A stretch of 64,000 nt of DNA from Candidatus Melainabacteria bacterium (GTDB lineage: Bacteria > Cyanobacteriota > Vampirovibrionia > Obscuribacterales > Obscuribacteraceae), in the NCBI GenBank assembly GCA_016212515.1, contig JACRFZ010000029.1:62001-126000 (forward strand), written 5' to 3'. Positions 27,859 through 36,268 of the stretch are shown in pieces (positions within the stretch are counted from its first letter, which is position 1; each line of letters starts with the position of its first letter). The translations under genes were made by a program, and so were the position numbers. The notes below the pieces were generated by a model. The model did no database searches. It saw nothing but the letters and a program-made list of their open reading frames with translations, and had not been told where the DNA came from.

Positions 27859-28347
27859 TTAACTCTTGGCAGGGCGGGACTTCTTCGCTTTCCCGGACGG
27901 CAACGGCTTGCCGCTGCTTTCGTAGCGAGCCACAGGCCAGAAGGGAATACCGCCCCTGGGTGTAAAGCGCCCTTCCACCGTCAATGAGAGGGGTTTCAGC
28001 TTGTCGATCAGATCATTGGCAATGCGATTGACGCAAGCCTCATGAAACTCCGGGAACTGGCGAAACGCCCCCAGGTAAAGCTTCAGCGATTTGCTCTCGA
28101 CACAAAGCCGGTCCGGTCTGTAGTCAATAACAATGGTCGCAAAATCAGGCTGTCCGGTGATGGGGCAGACCGTCGTAAACTCGGGAGCTTCGATATGAAT
28201 GGTGCCGATGACATTGTGCCGGTTTGCCTTCTTATCGGCGAAGGGGCTATCAAAAACCTCAAGAATAGCCGGGTCTGGATTATCGTAATTTTGCTTCTCT
28301 TTGGCAGTAGCTTTGCCGAGATTCTTAAACTGACTTTTCTTTGACAT
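27859..28347 (-). CDS. queF: NADPH-dependent preQ0 reductase QueF
   Basis: About 162 residues, the short single-domain form. It reduces the nitrile of preQ0 to preQ1, the base then placed in tRNA, so this cluster serves queuosine rather than preQ0 alone. The nucleophile is Cys61 in FTTVCPITGQPDF and the NADPH-binding motif is ESKSLKLYLGAFRQ; the His-Glu pair lies in FHEACVNRI. I start at ATG 28347 (MSKKSQFKNLGKAT); an upstream TTG at 28389 is weaker. I looked for a preQ1 riboswitch in front and saw none. Confidence 0.95.
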   Translation of the reverse strand: MSKKSQFKNLGKATAKEKQNYDNPDPAILEVFDSPFADKKANRHNVIGTIHIEAPEFTTVCPITGQPDFATIVIDYRPDRLCVESKSLKLYLGAFRQFPEFHEACVNRIANDLIDKLKPLSLTVEGRFTPRGGIPFWPVARYESSGKPLPSGKAKKSRPAKS

Positions 28348-28427
28348 TGGTAGTTGACCGTTTTCTCCAGGGTCTGTTAATTCAACCAAAAAACCAACGC
28401 CCCCGGCATGCTAATGAGAGTTTCCTC

Positions 28428-29246
28428 ATGCTTTTATATAGGGATGCGCTTCGGCAATTTAGATTCTCGGCAATTCTTGAGGCAAAATCCTTGTTCAAAA
28501 GCTTCTCAGTTAGCGTATTAGCAATTCTCAGCCTATGGCTAACCATAAGCCCAGCCCATTCACTGCCGCGAAAAACCTATTTCAAGTCATCCGGCAAAAG
28601 CATAGCTGTAGACTGGTTCTATCCAGAGAAATTAGCAAACCTTCCTCGGGTTGATGCAAGACAATCCACACCTATTGTAATCATTCTGCACGGCGCCGGC
28701 GGCTTAGGAACAGACAGCCGCGATGGATTCTTCCAACAATTAGCTCAGGAACTAACCAGGCAGGGTAACAGTTGCGCCATTGTGCACTATATGGATCAGA
28801 CCAATATGCAGGCAGCAGATGCCGTCGCCCTAGCGAAGCACTTTGGCACCTGGCTGAAAACGGTCCGGGTCGCCACATCCTACATACTGGAGCTTCCCCT
28901 TGCCGACAAGAATAATGTCAGCATCCTGGGACATAGTCTGGGAGCCCAATTGGCTCTTCACACAGCAGATGGTAATCCAAAGCTTGCATCAGTAGTGGAT
29001 ATGGCAGGCAGCTTTGTCTTACCAGCAGGGGCGATAAAAGCCATGCCACCAATACTGATATTACATGGAACCAAAGACACCACGGTGCCGCTGAGCAGAG
29101 AGCGCCAACTTATCAACGTCCTCAAACGCACAAACAGTACCTATGAAGAACATATACTGAATGGAGTCGATCACTCTTTCTCAGGTGTGAGCTTTGACAC
29201 CCTCACAAAAACCATCAATAAGTTTCTGAACAAATACAGGCGATAG
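28428..29246 (+). CDS. Exported alpha/beta-hydrolase (dienelactone hydrolase-like)
   Basis: 272 residues from ATG 28428. A signal-like segment (SVSVLAILSLWLTISPAHS) precedes the hydrolase. The oxyanion region is VIILHGAGGLGTDSRDGFF, the nucleophile elbow is GHSLGA, the acid is Asp in LHGTKDTTVP and the base is His in NGVDHSFSG, so the triad Ser-Asp-His is complete. The substrate is unknown; the order of motifs fits dienelactone hydrolase/esterases. It is divergent from queF with 80 bases between. Confidence 0.85.
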   Translation: MLLYRDALRQFRFSAILEAKSLFKSFSVSVLAILSLWLTISPAHSLPRKTYFKSSGKSIAVDWFYPEKLANLPRVDARQSTPIVIILHGAGGLGTDSRDGFFQQLAQELTRQGNSCAIVHYMDQTNMQAADAVALAKHFGTWLKTVRVATSYILELPLADKNNVSILGHSLGAQLALHTADGNPKLASVVDMAGSFVLPAGAIKAMPPILILHGTKDTTVPLSRERQLINVLKRTNSTYEEHILNGVDHSFSGVSFDTLTKTINKFLNKYRR

Positions 29247-29256
29247 AGTATTTGCC

Positions 29257-29439
29257 GAAGCAATCAACGAGTACGCCAGGACCATAGCGCTAGCGCAAAG
29301 CGACTCACAAGGATCCTATGAACGAGGTCATTGCTATCGCGCTCACCCGCACTTGAGTCGAGGCATTGCCTATGCCAGACTCGGCAAGTATAAACCGGCC
29401 ATTAAAGACTTCGATGAGGCCATCAGGCAAACGCGATAG
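29257..29439 (+). pseudogene. TPR gene remnant without start
   Basis: A frame of 60 codons ending in TAG at 29437-29439 reads YERGHCYRAHPHLSRGIAYA and then RLGKYKPAIKDFDEAIRQ, a clear TPR. It has no start codon or ribosome site and runs openly out of the hydrolase gene's 3' end in another frame. It looks like the tail of a decayed TPR gene. Confidence 0.6.
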
Positions 29440-29523
29440 GTCCCCTTCTTTGCCTATGGGAAAGAGTCACTCATAATAGCCCCAAATCCCGCATCTATAA
29501 AAAAGCAAAATTATATTGCCGAC

Positions 29524-30177
29524 CTACATCTCGATGGTCTCATCATCCACACAGCGCCCGGGAGTATCAGTCAAAAGCAAACGCCAGCGCATCTCAAACG
29601 GGTAAGGAACAGGCAAGCACTCTTCAGTCTCTTTACCTTGAACCTGCGACCACCAGGCAAAATTTCCATGCCTCTGGGATGTATGTTTCTCCCAACCACT
29701 CCATTCATTCGGCGTCTGGTCGACAATGGCAGGAAAGGCAAAGATTTCCATGGGCTCCTGGACAGAACGACCTGCAACATCGACTTGATCTACGGTTATA
29801 CCAAAGCCGCGCTTCCCGTTCAGGTCGTCCTTGTTTATATGGCTCTTCCACTGCCAGACTCGATAGCCGCCTAAAACCACAAACTTTTCCGGGCTGAGAT
29901 TACCTGTGCCGCAGCCACCGGGATCAAAGTCTGTACAGTGCAGAAACGCTCCATGCTCGCCGCTCATGAGCGGCACCGGCAAGTGACGCTCGCTGCTTAC
30001 ACGAAGTTGCACCTGCCGCTGCAACCAGAGCTTAGTATGTAAATCATAAACGCTGAATCCATGGCCAACTTTGACAGGAACATAACGAGGCGGGGCTGAC
30101 CTACCTTTGCCAAAAGCAGCCATCGTCAACAGGAATGAAGACAAAAACAGAACTATCAAAAGGATCGGTTGCCTCAA
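29524..30177 (-). CDS. Exported protein of unknown function
   Basis: 217 residues. It begins with a signal peptide (ILLIVLFLSSFLLTMAAFGK). The mature part has Trp-rich, beta-like segments (FVVLGGYRVWQWKSHINKDD, PNEWSGWEKHTSQRHGNFAW), one CDFDPGGCG-like region with two close Cys, and two more Cys in the C-terminal third, which suggest disulfides. The start is TTG, strongly supported by AGGGGG five to six bases upstream. No family is recognised. Confidence 0.75.
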   Translation of the reverse strand: MRQPILLIVLFLSSFLLTMAAFGKGRSAPPRYVPVKVGHGFSVYDLHTKLWLQRQVQLRVSSERHLPVPLMSGEHGAFLHCTDFDPGGCGTGNLSPEKFVVLGGYRVWQWKSHINKDDLNGKRGFGITVDQVDVAGRSVQEPMEIFAFPAIVDQTPNEWSGWEKHTSQRHGNFAWWSQVQGKETEECLPVPYPFEMRWRLLLTDTPGRCVDDETIEM

Positions 30178-30498
30178 CTATGCCCCCTCTGGAAAAGACG
30201 GACTGAAAAGGAGAGTTCCCAATCTGTAATCATCTCTAGCTGTCCTTTCTCTTTCACCAGCCATTCAGGTCGGCATTTACCCGCATAACAAAGCAGATTA
30301 GGATGTCACGCAGAGAGTAAATTTTTGTTAGCTAGTTTGCCTCTTTAAGAGCGCCTGCTGAGAACTCTCTTTAAATCCCAGGCAGGTCCCGAACGCCATT
30401 GCATCGCATACTGCGTAGATTTACGCTTGCCACCCCAAAGAACCTTGGGTAAATTCTAATTCCACCGCCGAGCATTCAAAAAAATCTGGAGGACCAAA
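30178..30498. other. Divergent intergenic region
   Basis: It holds the promoters of the exported minus-strand gene and of the plus-strand unknown gene. No coding frame, RNA gene or strong repeat is apparent. The plus-strand gene has GGAGG at its end. Confidence 0.6.
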
Positions 30499-31173
30499 AT
30501 GTCTGAAACAGACTTTGGCAAGATAATGAATGCCGCCGACAAGGTTGCCTCCCCGGCATACCCGGAAGACTCTCAAAACCAAAAGAATGCCGCCCTTTCA
30601 TTATGGGCCGAAGCCGGTCTGGCTATTCCCTTCGGCGGCGTCATGAAGTCGGCTGTTCATTCGGTGAGATACGCAGACGGCTCCACCGTAAATGAAATTA
30701 CATACAATGGTGCCAGCCAGGTGATGATCACCGAGAGAGGCGAAGCAGCCAGTTGCGACAAGCAAAAGGACAGCAACGAGAAAGCCAGCCTGCAGCAAAC
30801 CTTTGAGTGCATGAGAGAAGCGCACGGAGCCGTAGCCGGCTCTGTTACGGCATTTGATGATGGAGCCGGGTTCACAATGAGCTCCAATGACTCCAATTTT
30901 ACACTTGCGGGCAAGCAACTCTGGCAATCGGAGTCCAAGTCGACCCGGCAATATCAACCCATGCCTGCGCTCACTCTCACAAATGAGCAAGACGGCAGAG
31001 AAGAAACCCTGACAGTGCTGGTCCGAAAAGGCAACGGCACATCAGAAAAGATCCAGTTCTATCGCGAAGACTATCTGAAACCAGCGGAGCCGCCAGTGCT
31101 CACATCGGTACAGATATTGGACAGCCGGAACAAGGTAGTCTCGGAACGACAACCCAACCTGGAACTCTGGTAA
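30499..31173 (+). CDS. Hypothetical cytoplasmic protein
   Basis: 224 residues, no signal peptide or membrane helix. The translation start is well set: GGAGG seven bases before ATG. The sequence is polar, with VRYADGSTVNEITYNGASQV and EETLTVLVRKGNGTSEKIQF suggesting beta strands; two Cys are present. I recognise no domain. Confidence 0.72.
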   Translation: MSETDFGKIMNAADKVASPAYPEDSQNQKNAALSLWAEAGLAIPFGGVMKSAVHSVRYADGSTVNEITYNGASQVMITERGEAASCDKQKDSNEKASLQQTFECMREAHGAVAGSVTAFDDGAGFTMSSNDSNFTLAGKQLWQSESKSTRQYQPMPALTLTNEQDGREETLTVLVRKGNGTSEKIQFYREDYLKPAEPPVLTSVQILDSRNKVVSERQPNLELW

Positions 31174-31226
31174 GAGCCAAATCATTGCTGGCACAATTCC
31201 AGGAAGGTTATGCCGGTGAGTACTAG

Positions 31227-31649
31227 CTAGCTCGCTCCTACAATCTTCTGGCAGTTTCCTGCGCACTTTCGACATTCGTTAGCACATGCTTTCATGTTAT
31301 TGTCATCCTTGAAGGACTCACAGGTTTTTGTGCAGTTATTGCAGGCATCAATACAGAGCGCCATAGCACGCTTCTGAAATACCGAACCTCGCGAAATGTA
31401 CTCCGAACTTGACTTGCAAGCATTAATGCAATCCTTGAGAGCCGCAGCAGTTGTTCCTTTCGTGTATGTTCCCTTTTTGGTGTTGCAATAGGTCAAAGTC
31501 TTCTGGCAAAATGCAGCACAGGCGTCACAATTACCTTTGACTATTTCCGGCGTAGTCTGGGCCATTGCACCCTGCCCAAATGTTGTCAAAGCCAGAATCG
31601 AGCTCGCAGCCAGTAGTGCTGCGGAGAGGGGAGCAGATTTAAATTTCAT
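31227..31649 (-). CDS. Exported four-helix-bundle copper-storage-like protein (Csp/DUF326)
   Basis: 140 residues. A Sec signal ends near GAMAQ. The mature 108 residues hold 14 Cys in the helical spacing of the Csp/DUF326 family: CDACAAFC, CINAC, CIDACNNCTKTC, CANECRKCAGNC. Csp proteins line the inside of a four-helix bundle with Cys thiolates that hold many Cu(I) ions; exported Csp1 stores copper for methane monooxygenase in methanotrophs. Here the client is unknown and storage or detoxification is likely. A 6-bp inverted repeat (GCCTGC, TGAT, GCAGGC; 31684-31699) lies in its upstream region. Confidence 0.88.
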   Translation of the reverse strand: MKFKSAPLSAALLAASSILALTTFGQGAMAQTTPEIVKGNCDACAAFCQKTLTYCNTKKGTYTKGTTAAALKDCINACKSSSEYISRGSVFQKRAMALCIDACNNCTKTCESFKDDNNMKACANECRKCAGNCQKIVGAS

Positions 31650-31905
31650 TTTCGAGTCCTTTGTAGAATCAGTAATTCGCTATGCCTGCTGATGCAGGCG
31701 CCAGTAACATGAAGCAGACCAAGTCAACTGCTGCCGCAGCAGCGCATAAACATTTCTCTGCCCGGGCAGATTTATACAAGACGGGTCAGACCATCGGAGA
31801 GAGTCTCGTAGACAAGTCGTTTCACGAGCAGGGCTCGTCTCCATGATTCGCTCCATGACCCATGACTGACCAACCGGCAATTAGTTCCATATTTTTTCGC
31901 TCATC

Positions 31906-32382
31906 TCATTCGAATCTGTATTGAGGCGGCACGCTCGCTATACGAGCGGGAGTAGGCTCGCGCGGAATGACGGTATATTGAATTCGCGCAATGCCCCGGG
32001 TAAGTATTCCCAGTTGTCGTGCCGCTTCCCTCGAGAGATCAATCACTCGATTCTTTATGTATGGACCACGATCGTTCACTGTAATCAAAATAGACTTACC
32101 GTTCTGCGGATTGCGAACCATTAATCTAGACGACATTGGCAAAGTAAGATGAGCCGCCGTCAGCTTATTCATGTCGTACACCTGACCGGAAGCGGTTCTT
32201 CGACCATGAAAGGGAATTCCGTACCAGGATGCAATTCCTGACTGTACACCGGCTTGGCTCGTTCGCCCTGATTTTAAAGCTGCCCCGGCACTTCTTTGGT
32301 TCTCTCGCGACTCCGCCGGCGGTGCGGCATTACAGCCGGTGGACATTAGAATCAGAGTCATATACAGAACTTGTTTAAACAT
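31906..32382 (-). CDS. rlpA: RlpA-like lytic transglycosylase / lipoprotein
   Basis: 158 residues from ATG 32382. A lipobox (LMSTGC) follows the short signal. The double-psi beta-barrel of RlpA is evident: GIASWYGIPFHGRRTASGQV, TAAHLTLPMSSRLMVRNPQN and ITVNDRGPYIKNRVIDLSRE with the catalytic Asp of NDRGP. RlpA cuts naked glycan strands at the septum. The SPOR domain found in longer versions is absent. An alternative TTG at 32403 would add seven residues. Confidence 0.93.
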   Translation of the reverse strand: MFKQVLYMTLILMSTGCNAAPPAESRENQRSAGAALKSGRTSQAGVQSGIASWYGIPFHGRRTASGQVYDMNKLTAAHLTLPMSSRLMVRNPQNGKSILITVNDRGPYIKNRVIDLSREAARQLGILTRGIARIQYTVIPREPTPARIASVPPQYRFE

Positions 32383-32695
32383 ATTTCGCTCAGATGGAAT
32401 CAATAGCCAGTCAGACTAATCCTGTCAGACTGCTACCAAGGAGACATGATGCAGGCATAAGGCGCACCAGGGCTCTGCTTCAAGTTAGACCATGTTTACA
32501 TCCAACTGTGAAAACTGGGTGAAAAGAGACAATACTTTCATTCTAAGTATATTGCCATTTTTCTTTATCTATGAGGCGTTGCAGCGCTGAACCCCGCATA
32601 GTACGCCATTCACCAACTCTTTCCACTTTAACCGAGTTTTCACTTTGCCCATGGTCCAATCTCACCACAGAAAAACTAATACAAGGAGAGTTTGT
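32383..32695. other. Divergent intergenic region
   Basis: 313 bases between rlpA (minus) and the stress cluster (plus). It should carry both promoters. The only feature I would mark is the strong AAGGAGA ribosome site at 32683-32689 before csbD. No RNA gene is seen. Confidence 0.6.
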
Positions 32696-32893
32696 ATGAA
32701 CTGGGACGAATTGAAAGGTGATTGGAAAATCGCCACAGGTAAACTCAAAGCGAAGTGGGGCAAACTCACTGACGATGACATGACCCAAATAAATGGAAAA
32801 CGCGAAGAGCTATCCGGTCGCCTGCAGAAACAATACGGACAGTCGAAGGAAGAAGCAGAAAAGCAGATAGACAGCTTCTTGAAGGCTCTCTAG
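32696..32893 (+). CDS. CsbD-family stress protein
   Basis: 65 residues, the usual family length. MNWDELKGDWKIATGKLKAK, WGKLTDDDMTQINGKREELS and KQYGQSKEEAEKQIDSFLK are characteristic of CsbD proteins, small helical proteins under general stress control in many bacteria. ATG 32696 is fixed by AAGGAGA. It leads a run of three stress-related genes. Confidence 0.95.
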   Translation: MNWDELKGDWKIATGKLKAKWGKLTDDDMTQINGKREELSGRLQKQYGQSKEEAEKQIDSFLKAL

Positions 32894-32921
32894 TTTCCCT
32901 ACAACCATATTGGAGTTAAAC

Positions 32922-33449
32922 ATGAAACATTCAGTAATCTCTATCATAAAGACCCAGGAACAAGCCATCTCCATAATCGATGCCCTAAAGCGGGCAGGCT
33001 TCGTCAACAGCGACATCTCGATGTTGATGCCGGATCGCAGCGGTGTCCGTGACATGGGACACGAGCAGCACAGCAAGGCGCCAGAAGGCACTTCAACCGG
33101 TGCCGGCGCCGGTGCCCTAATTGGAGGTGCTCTAGGTTGGCTGGCCGGTCTGGGTGCCCTCGCCATCCCGGGTATTGGGCCCCTAGTGGTCGCCGGACCG
33201 ATCGTGGCAGCGCTTACAGGCGTGGGCATTGGCGCTACTACCGGCGGTATCACCGGCGGACTCATCGGTCTTGGCATACCTGAGTATGAAGCAAAACAAT
33301 ACGAAGGCAAAATACGGGAAGGAAACATCCTTCTTTCAGTTCACACCGAAAAGCCGCTTGAGATAAAACTAGCAAAAGAGATCTTCAAGACCGGAGGTGG
33401 GAACGGCATCACAAGTACCGACGAAGCAGTAGCCGGCTTGGTCAAATAG
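32922..33449 (+). CDS. Glycine-zipper general stress protein (YflT/17M-like)
   Basis: 175 residues. The head (HSVISIIKTQEQAISIIDAL, GFVNSDISMLMPD) matches the general stress protein 17M/YflT type domain. A long Gly/Ala zipper (GAGAGALIGGALGWLAGLGA and further GIGATTGGITGGLIG) could insert in a membrane, then IREGNILLSVHTEKPLEIKL ends the domain. ATG 32922 follows GGAG by seven bases; 28 bases separate it from csbD. The biochemical role of the family is unknown. Confidence 0.85.
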   Translation: MKHSVISIIKTQEQAISIIDALKRAGFVNSDISMLMPDRSGVRDMGHEQHSKAPEGTSTGAGAGALIGGALGWLAGLGALAIPGIGPLVVAGPIVAALTGVGIGATTGGITGGLIGLGIPEYEAKQYEGKIREGNILLSVHTEKPLEIKLAKEIFKTGGGNGITSTDEAVAGLVK

Positions 33450-33459
33450 AACTCGTGAG

Positions 33460-33497
33460 GAGGGAGAGGGAGCCTTTTTGGCCACCCTCTCCCTTCT
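33460..33497 (+). other. Strong intercistronic hairpin
   Basis: GGGAGAGGG at 33462-33470 pairs perfectly with CCCTCTCCC at 33485-33493, and the loop itself can form GCC/GGC around a T5. It lies between the glycine-zipper stress gene and the ferritin-like gene. It may act as a partial terminator or RNA-processing site that sets the ratio of the two products. Confidence 0.6.
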
Positions 33498-33523
33498 CCC
33501 TAAAGTCAAAAGGCAGGAATGAA

Positions 33524-34105
33524 ATGAAAAATAATGGCGCGGTAAAGAAGTCAGACGAGCAAAGCAAATCCTCGGAAGGCGACGCCTTCTCCGCCAATCT
33601 AACCGAGATTCGTCGCCGTGCTCGTGAGCATACACACGGCAGCTCAGTGCGGGCAGGCTACGATGGCAACCGCCGACAAATTGTCAAAATTCTCAACGAA
33701 GCGCTTGCCACCGAACTAGTTTGTGCGCTTCGCTACAAGCGTCACCACTACATGGGTAAGGGCATACATTCAGAATCGGTTGTTAAAGAATTCGGCGAAC
33801 ATGCAAGAGAAGAACTGGCACACGCCGACAGAATCGCGGAACGCATTGTTCAACTTAACGGTGAGCCCAATTTCGATCCCGAAGGCTTGGCCGGTCGCAG
33901 CAATGCCGAGTATGTAGCCTGCGACACTTTAACCGAGATGATCAAAGAAAATCTCGTAGCGGAGCGCATCGCCGTCGATATCTACCGCGAGATGATTAAA
34001 TACGTAGGCGACAGCGATCCAACTACACGCTGCCTGCTGGAAAGCATTCTGGCCACAGAGGAATCGCATCTGGAGGATATGGCAAACTTCATGACCAAGT
34101 ATTAA
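33524..34105 (+). CDS. Ferritin-like (bacterioferritin-type) diiron protein
   Basis: 193 residues. A polar head of 55 residues precedes the four-helix bundle. Diiron ligands are visible: Glu in LNEALATELVCAL, ExxH in EHAREELAHADRI, Glu in ENLVAERIAVDIY and ExxH in ATEESHLEDMANFM. This is the bacterioferritin/Dps-like ferroxidase pattern, so it probably oxidises and stores iron or consumes peroxide. ATG 33524 follows AGGA; a longer reading from 33455 would cross the hairpin. It ends the csbD-stress-ferritin run and is followed by a strong hairpin. Confidence 0.9.
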   Translation: MKNNGAVKKSDEQSKSSEGDAFSANLTEIRRRAREHTHGSSVRAGYDGNRRQIVKILNEALATELVCALRYKRHHYMGKGIHSESVVKEFGEHAREELAHADRIAERIVQLNGEPNFDPEGLAGRSNAEYVACDTLTEMIKENLVAERIAVDIYREMIKYVGDSDPTTRCLLESILATEESHLEDMANFMTKY

Positions 34106-34115
34106 AGCGCCACCG

Positions 34116-34155
34116 GCTGACTCCGCCCCTGCTCGTCGGCAGGGACTGAGTCAGC
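34116..34155 (+). terminator. Strong hairpin terminator after the ferritin-like gene
   Basis: GCTGACTC (34116-34123) pairs with GAGTCAGC (34148-34155), and inside it CCCTGC pairs with GCAGGG around a six-base loop. The tail is only weakly T-rich. It begins 11 bases after the stop codon. Confidence 0.68.
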
Positions 34156-34413
34156 ACTTACTAAGCCACAAAATTCGCATGCCCTCAATACTCTGCAAGC
34201 ATCGGAGCAAGCTGAGCTCCAATGGGCACATTTAAACTTGCATGCCGGCAACTCCTACAAGAGCCGACTCATTCCTGGAAAGCTTGTACCATACTCCATT
34301 GAGCTCTGCATTTCCCGGCAGGAACTCTAGCCACAGCTTTACCCCTCAGACAAAACCTGTAAAATATAGGCAGGTTGGCGAGGTGGTCAGGTGTGCGCTT
34401 CAAGAGAGCAGAC

Positions 34414-34731
34414 ATGAGCGAAGAAACCACAGGCAAGTCCTGGCAAGAGCTAAAACAACAAATACAACAAGAGATCAGCACCGCTTCCGAACGCGAGAAG
34501 AAGAGGCTGACCATCACATACTGCGGCGGTTGCGGCTATGAGCCAAGAGCAGAAGCTCTAGCTTTCGAGGTCGGCAGAGAGTTTGGCATAGCTGCCGATC
34601 TGTACCGCACGACAGGGGGGTTGTTTGAAGTCGATTTTGGGGAAAGTCGCATCTTTTCGAAGCTTGTGCTCGGGCGATTTCCGGAAGAAGGCGAGGTTCT
34701 TGAGGCGTTGAGAGCGAGACTGGGTAAATAA
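34414..34731 (+). CDS. SelT/SelW/SelH (Rdx) family thioredoxin-like protein
   Basis: 105 residues. TITYCGGCGYEPRAEALAFE is the Rdx-family opening, with the redox pair CxxC as Cys-Gly-Gly-Cys, a Cys homologue of selenoprotein W. The later GLFEVDFGESRIFSKLVLGR and FPEEGEVLEAL complete the family pattern. It probably works as a small redox protein with unknown partner. ATG 34414 is preferred; a GTG at 34375 is possible. Confidence 0.9.
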   Translation: MSEETTGKSWQELKQQIQQEISTASEREKKRLTITYCGGCGYEPRAEALAFEVGREFGIAADLYRTTGGLFEVDFGESRIFSKLVLGRFPEEGEVLEALRARLGK

Positions 34732-34773
34732 TTAGGGCAGTACTAACCAGAAGCATCTAAAAGGAACCATCCC

Positions 34774-35325
34774 ATGCCTTCCGACTTACCAGGAAACATT
34801 CCCACTCCACTCATAGGCGGTCTGGCAGCGGCGATTTTGGTTCCAATTATCATGAATAAGCTGGCAAGCACAAACGCTCCGGCCAGACTTGAGGGCGATC
34901 ATAAGGTCGTAAGCTACAGCAAAGGCTACTTTGCGGCCATGTATATCTGCACCGTCTTCTTCAGCGCGCTCTCAGTGCTTGCCTATCTTTTCCCAGGCAA
35001 GACCGGCCCACAGGCAATCATTTTTCCAATTATGATTTTCCTGTTCTTTGCGGCGATGGGGCTTGTCACCGTCGTACTGATGAATCAGGCCCGGGTTTCC
35101 TTCAACAGTGAACAGGTGCGCGGCGCCGACATGCTCGGTCGACGGCATGTATACCGATGGAACGAACTGAAAAGCGTTGAATATGTGGCCTGGGCCCAGG
35201 GTCTCAAACTAAGCGGTCCTGATGGCGGCTCAATCTGGGTTTCTCCCGTAATGAGCGGCTTTGCCGAATTTCAAGAAGAACTGGAAAAGCAGTGCGGACA
35301 TCTCTGGCAGCGCACAGACCAATAA
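34774..35325 (+). CDS. Membrane protein with PH-like domain
   Basis: 183 residues. Three hydrophobic segments come first (NIPTPLIGGLAAAILVPIIM, YFAAMYICTVFFSALSVLAY, IIFPIMIFLFFAAMGLVTVV), then a beta-rich cytoplasmic tail with VYRWNELKSVEYVAWAQGLK and LSGPDGGSIWVSPVMSGFAE, the pattern of bacterial PH-like domains. AAGGA lies nine bases before the ATG. Function unknown. Confidence 0.75.
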   Translation: MPSDLPGNIPTPLIGGLAAAILVPIIMNKLASTNAPARLEGDHKVVSYSKGYFAAMYICTVFFSALSVLAYLFPGKTGPQAIIFPIMIFLFFAAMGLVTVVLMNQARVSFNSEQVRGADMLGRRHVYRWNELKSVEYVAWAQGLKLSGPDGGSIWVSPVMSGFAEFQEELEKQCGHLWQRTDQ

Positions 35326-35425
35326 CCACTAAACCCCGCTTAAGGCAAAGCTGACGCACTTAGGCTAACCTGTGCTGAGCGCGCACCCTTGCGCCCTGGA
35401 GACAACCGACAAAGACGGCACTACT

Positions 35426-36268
35426 ATGAGTAAACCAAAAGCCTGGCTATTTCTTGATTTCGACAATACTATGATGGCCACCGAGCACCTGGCGCTGCCT
35501 TCTCTCATTGCCAGATTCAATGAACTCTACGAAGATCAGATCGGTAGACCGCTGACGGAAGCCGAGTTTCATGAACACTTTCATGGGCAGGCCAGACAAT
35601 CACTCTGTTTGAGCATGAGCAAACACTTCGGCATCGAAGTAGAGGGCAACCTCCTTTACCACCAGAGAGAATGGCGCATGATGCAAATGTTGCAGCAAAA
35701 GGGTGTCGATATGGCACCAGACTTGCTAGAAACACTGACACTTTTGCAAAATAGCGGCGTTAAGTTAGCCTTTGTCTCCAACAATTCCATTCAAAGAGCC
35801 CTGGCCGCCATGCGCTACAGCACCAATGGGCGCGGCGAGGAACTAGCGCGACTATTCGGTACAGCCTATTTTGAGGCAGGAGATGTGCAGAAACCGGCGC
35901 CGGATATCTACCTGCGCGCATTGAAGCAACTGCAAGCCAATCCCGAAGAAAGCTATGCCGTTGAAGACAGCGTCACCGGTGTAAAAGCGGCAGTGGCTGC
36001 CGGCATAACCACTTTTGCCTATACAGGCTTAGCCGGCACCATAAACGGCTGCACCGATGAGCTTGAAACCAAACTTATGGCAGCCGGCGCCAGAACCTGT
36101 TTCGCCCACTGGAATGATTTTCCAGCTTTACTGAAGAAAGAGAAAGAAAGTAGCGCGGTTTCATCGAAATCGGCAGACTCGTCGGCCGTGGACGGTTCCG
36201 CAGGGCTCAGTACTGCTTCAGGACTGCAGGGCAGCGTCGCGCACGCTGAGCAGTTGAGCAGCGACTGA
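35426..36268 (+). CDS. HAD-family hydrolase (beta-phosphoglucomutase-like)
   Basis: 280 residues. Motif I is FLDFDNTMM (nucleophile Asp and acid/base Asp), motif II is the Ser/Asn in AFVSNNS, motif III Lys is in VQKPAPDIYLRAL and motif IV is AVEDSVTGVKAA, so a phosphatase or phosphomutase of subclass I is likely. A helical cap lies between motifs I and II. The last 35 residues are Ser-rich and run 51 bases over the convergent xdhC gene. The substrate is not evident. No ribosome site is seen at ATG 35426. Confidence 0.9.
   Translation: MSKPKAWLFLDFDNTMMATEHLALPSLIARFNELYEDQIGRPLTEAEFHEHFHGQARQSLCLSMSKHFGIEVEGNLLYHQREWRMMQMLQQKGVDMAPDLLETLTLLQNSGVKLAFVSNNSIQRALAAMRYSTNGRGEELARLFGTAYFEAGDVQKPAPDIYLRALKQLQANPEESYAVEDSVTGVKAAVAAGITTFAYTGLAGTINGCTDELETKLMAAGARTCFAHWNDFPALLKKEKESSAVSSKSADSSAVDGSAGLSTASGLQGSVAHAEQLSSD

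Noticed and set aside
28348-28427. preQ1 riboswitch before queF
   Set aside because: I could not find the C-rich pseudoknot pattern with an A-rich tail next to the ribosome site.
30601-30990. Minus-strand frame within the unknown gene at 30499
   Set aside because: The plus-strand gene has GGAGG and a full frame; the opposite frame is a shadow.
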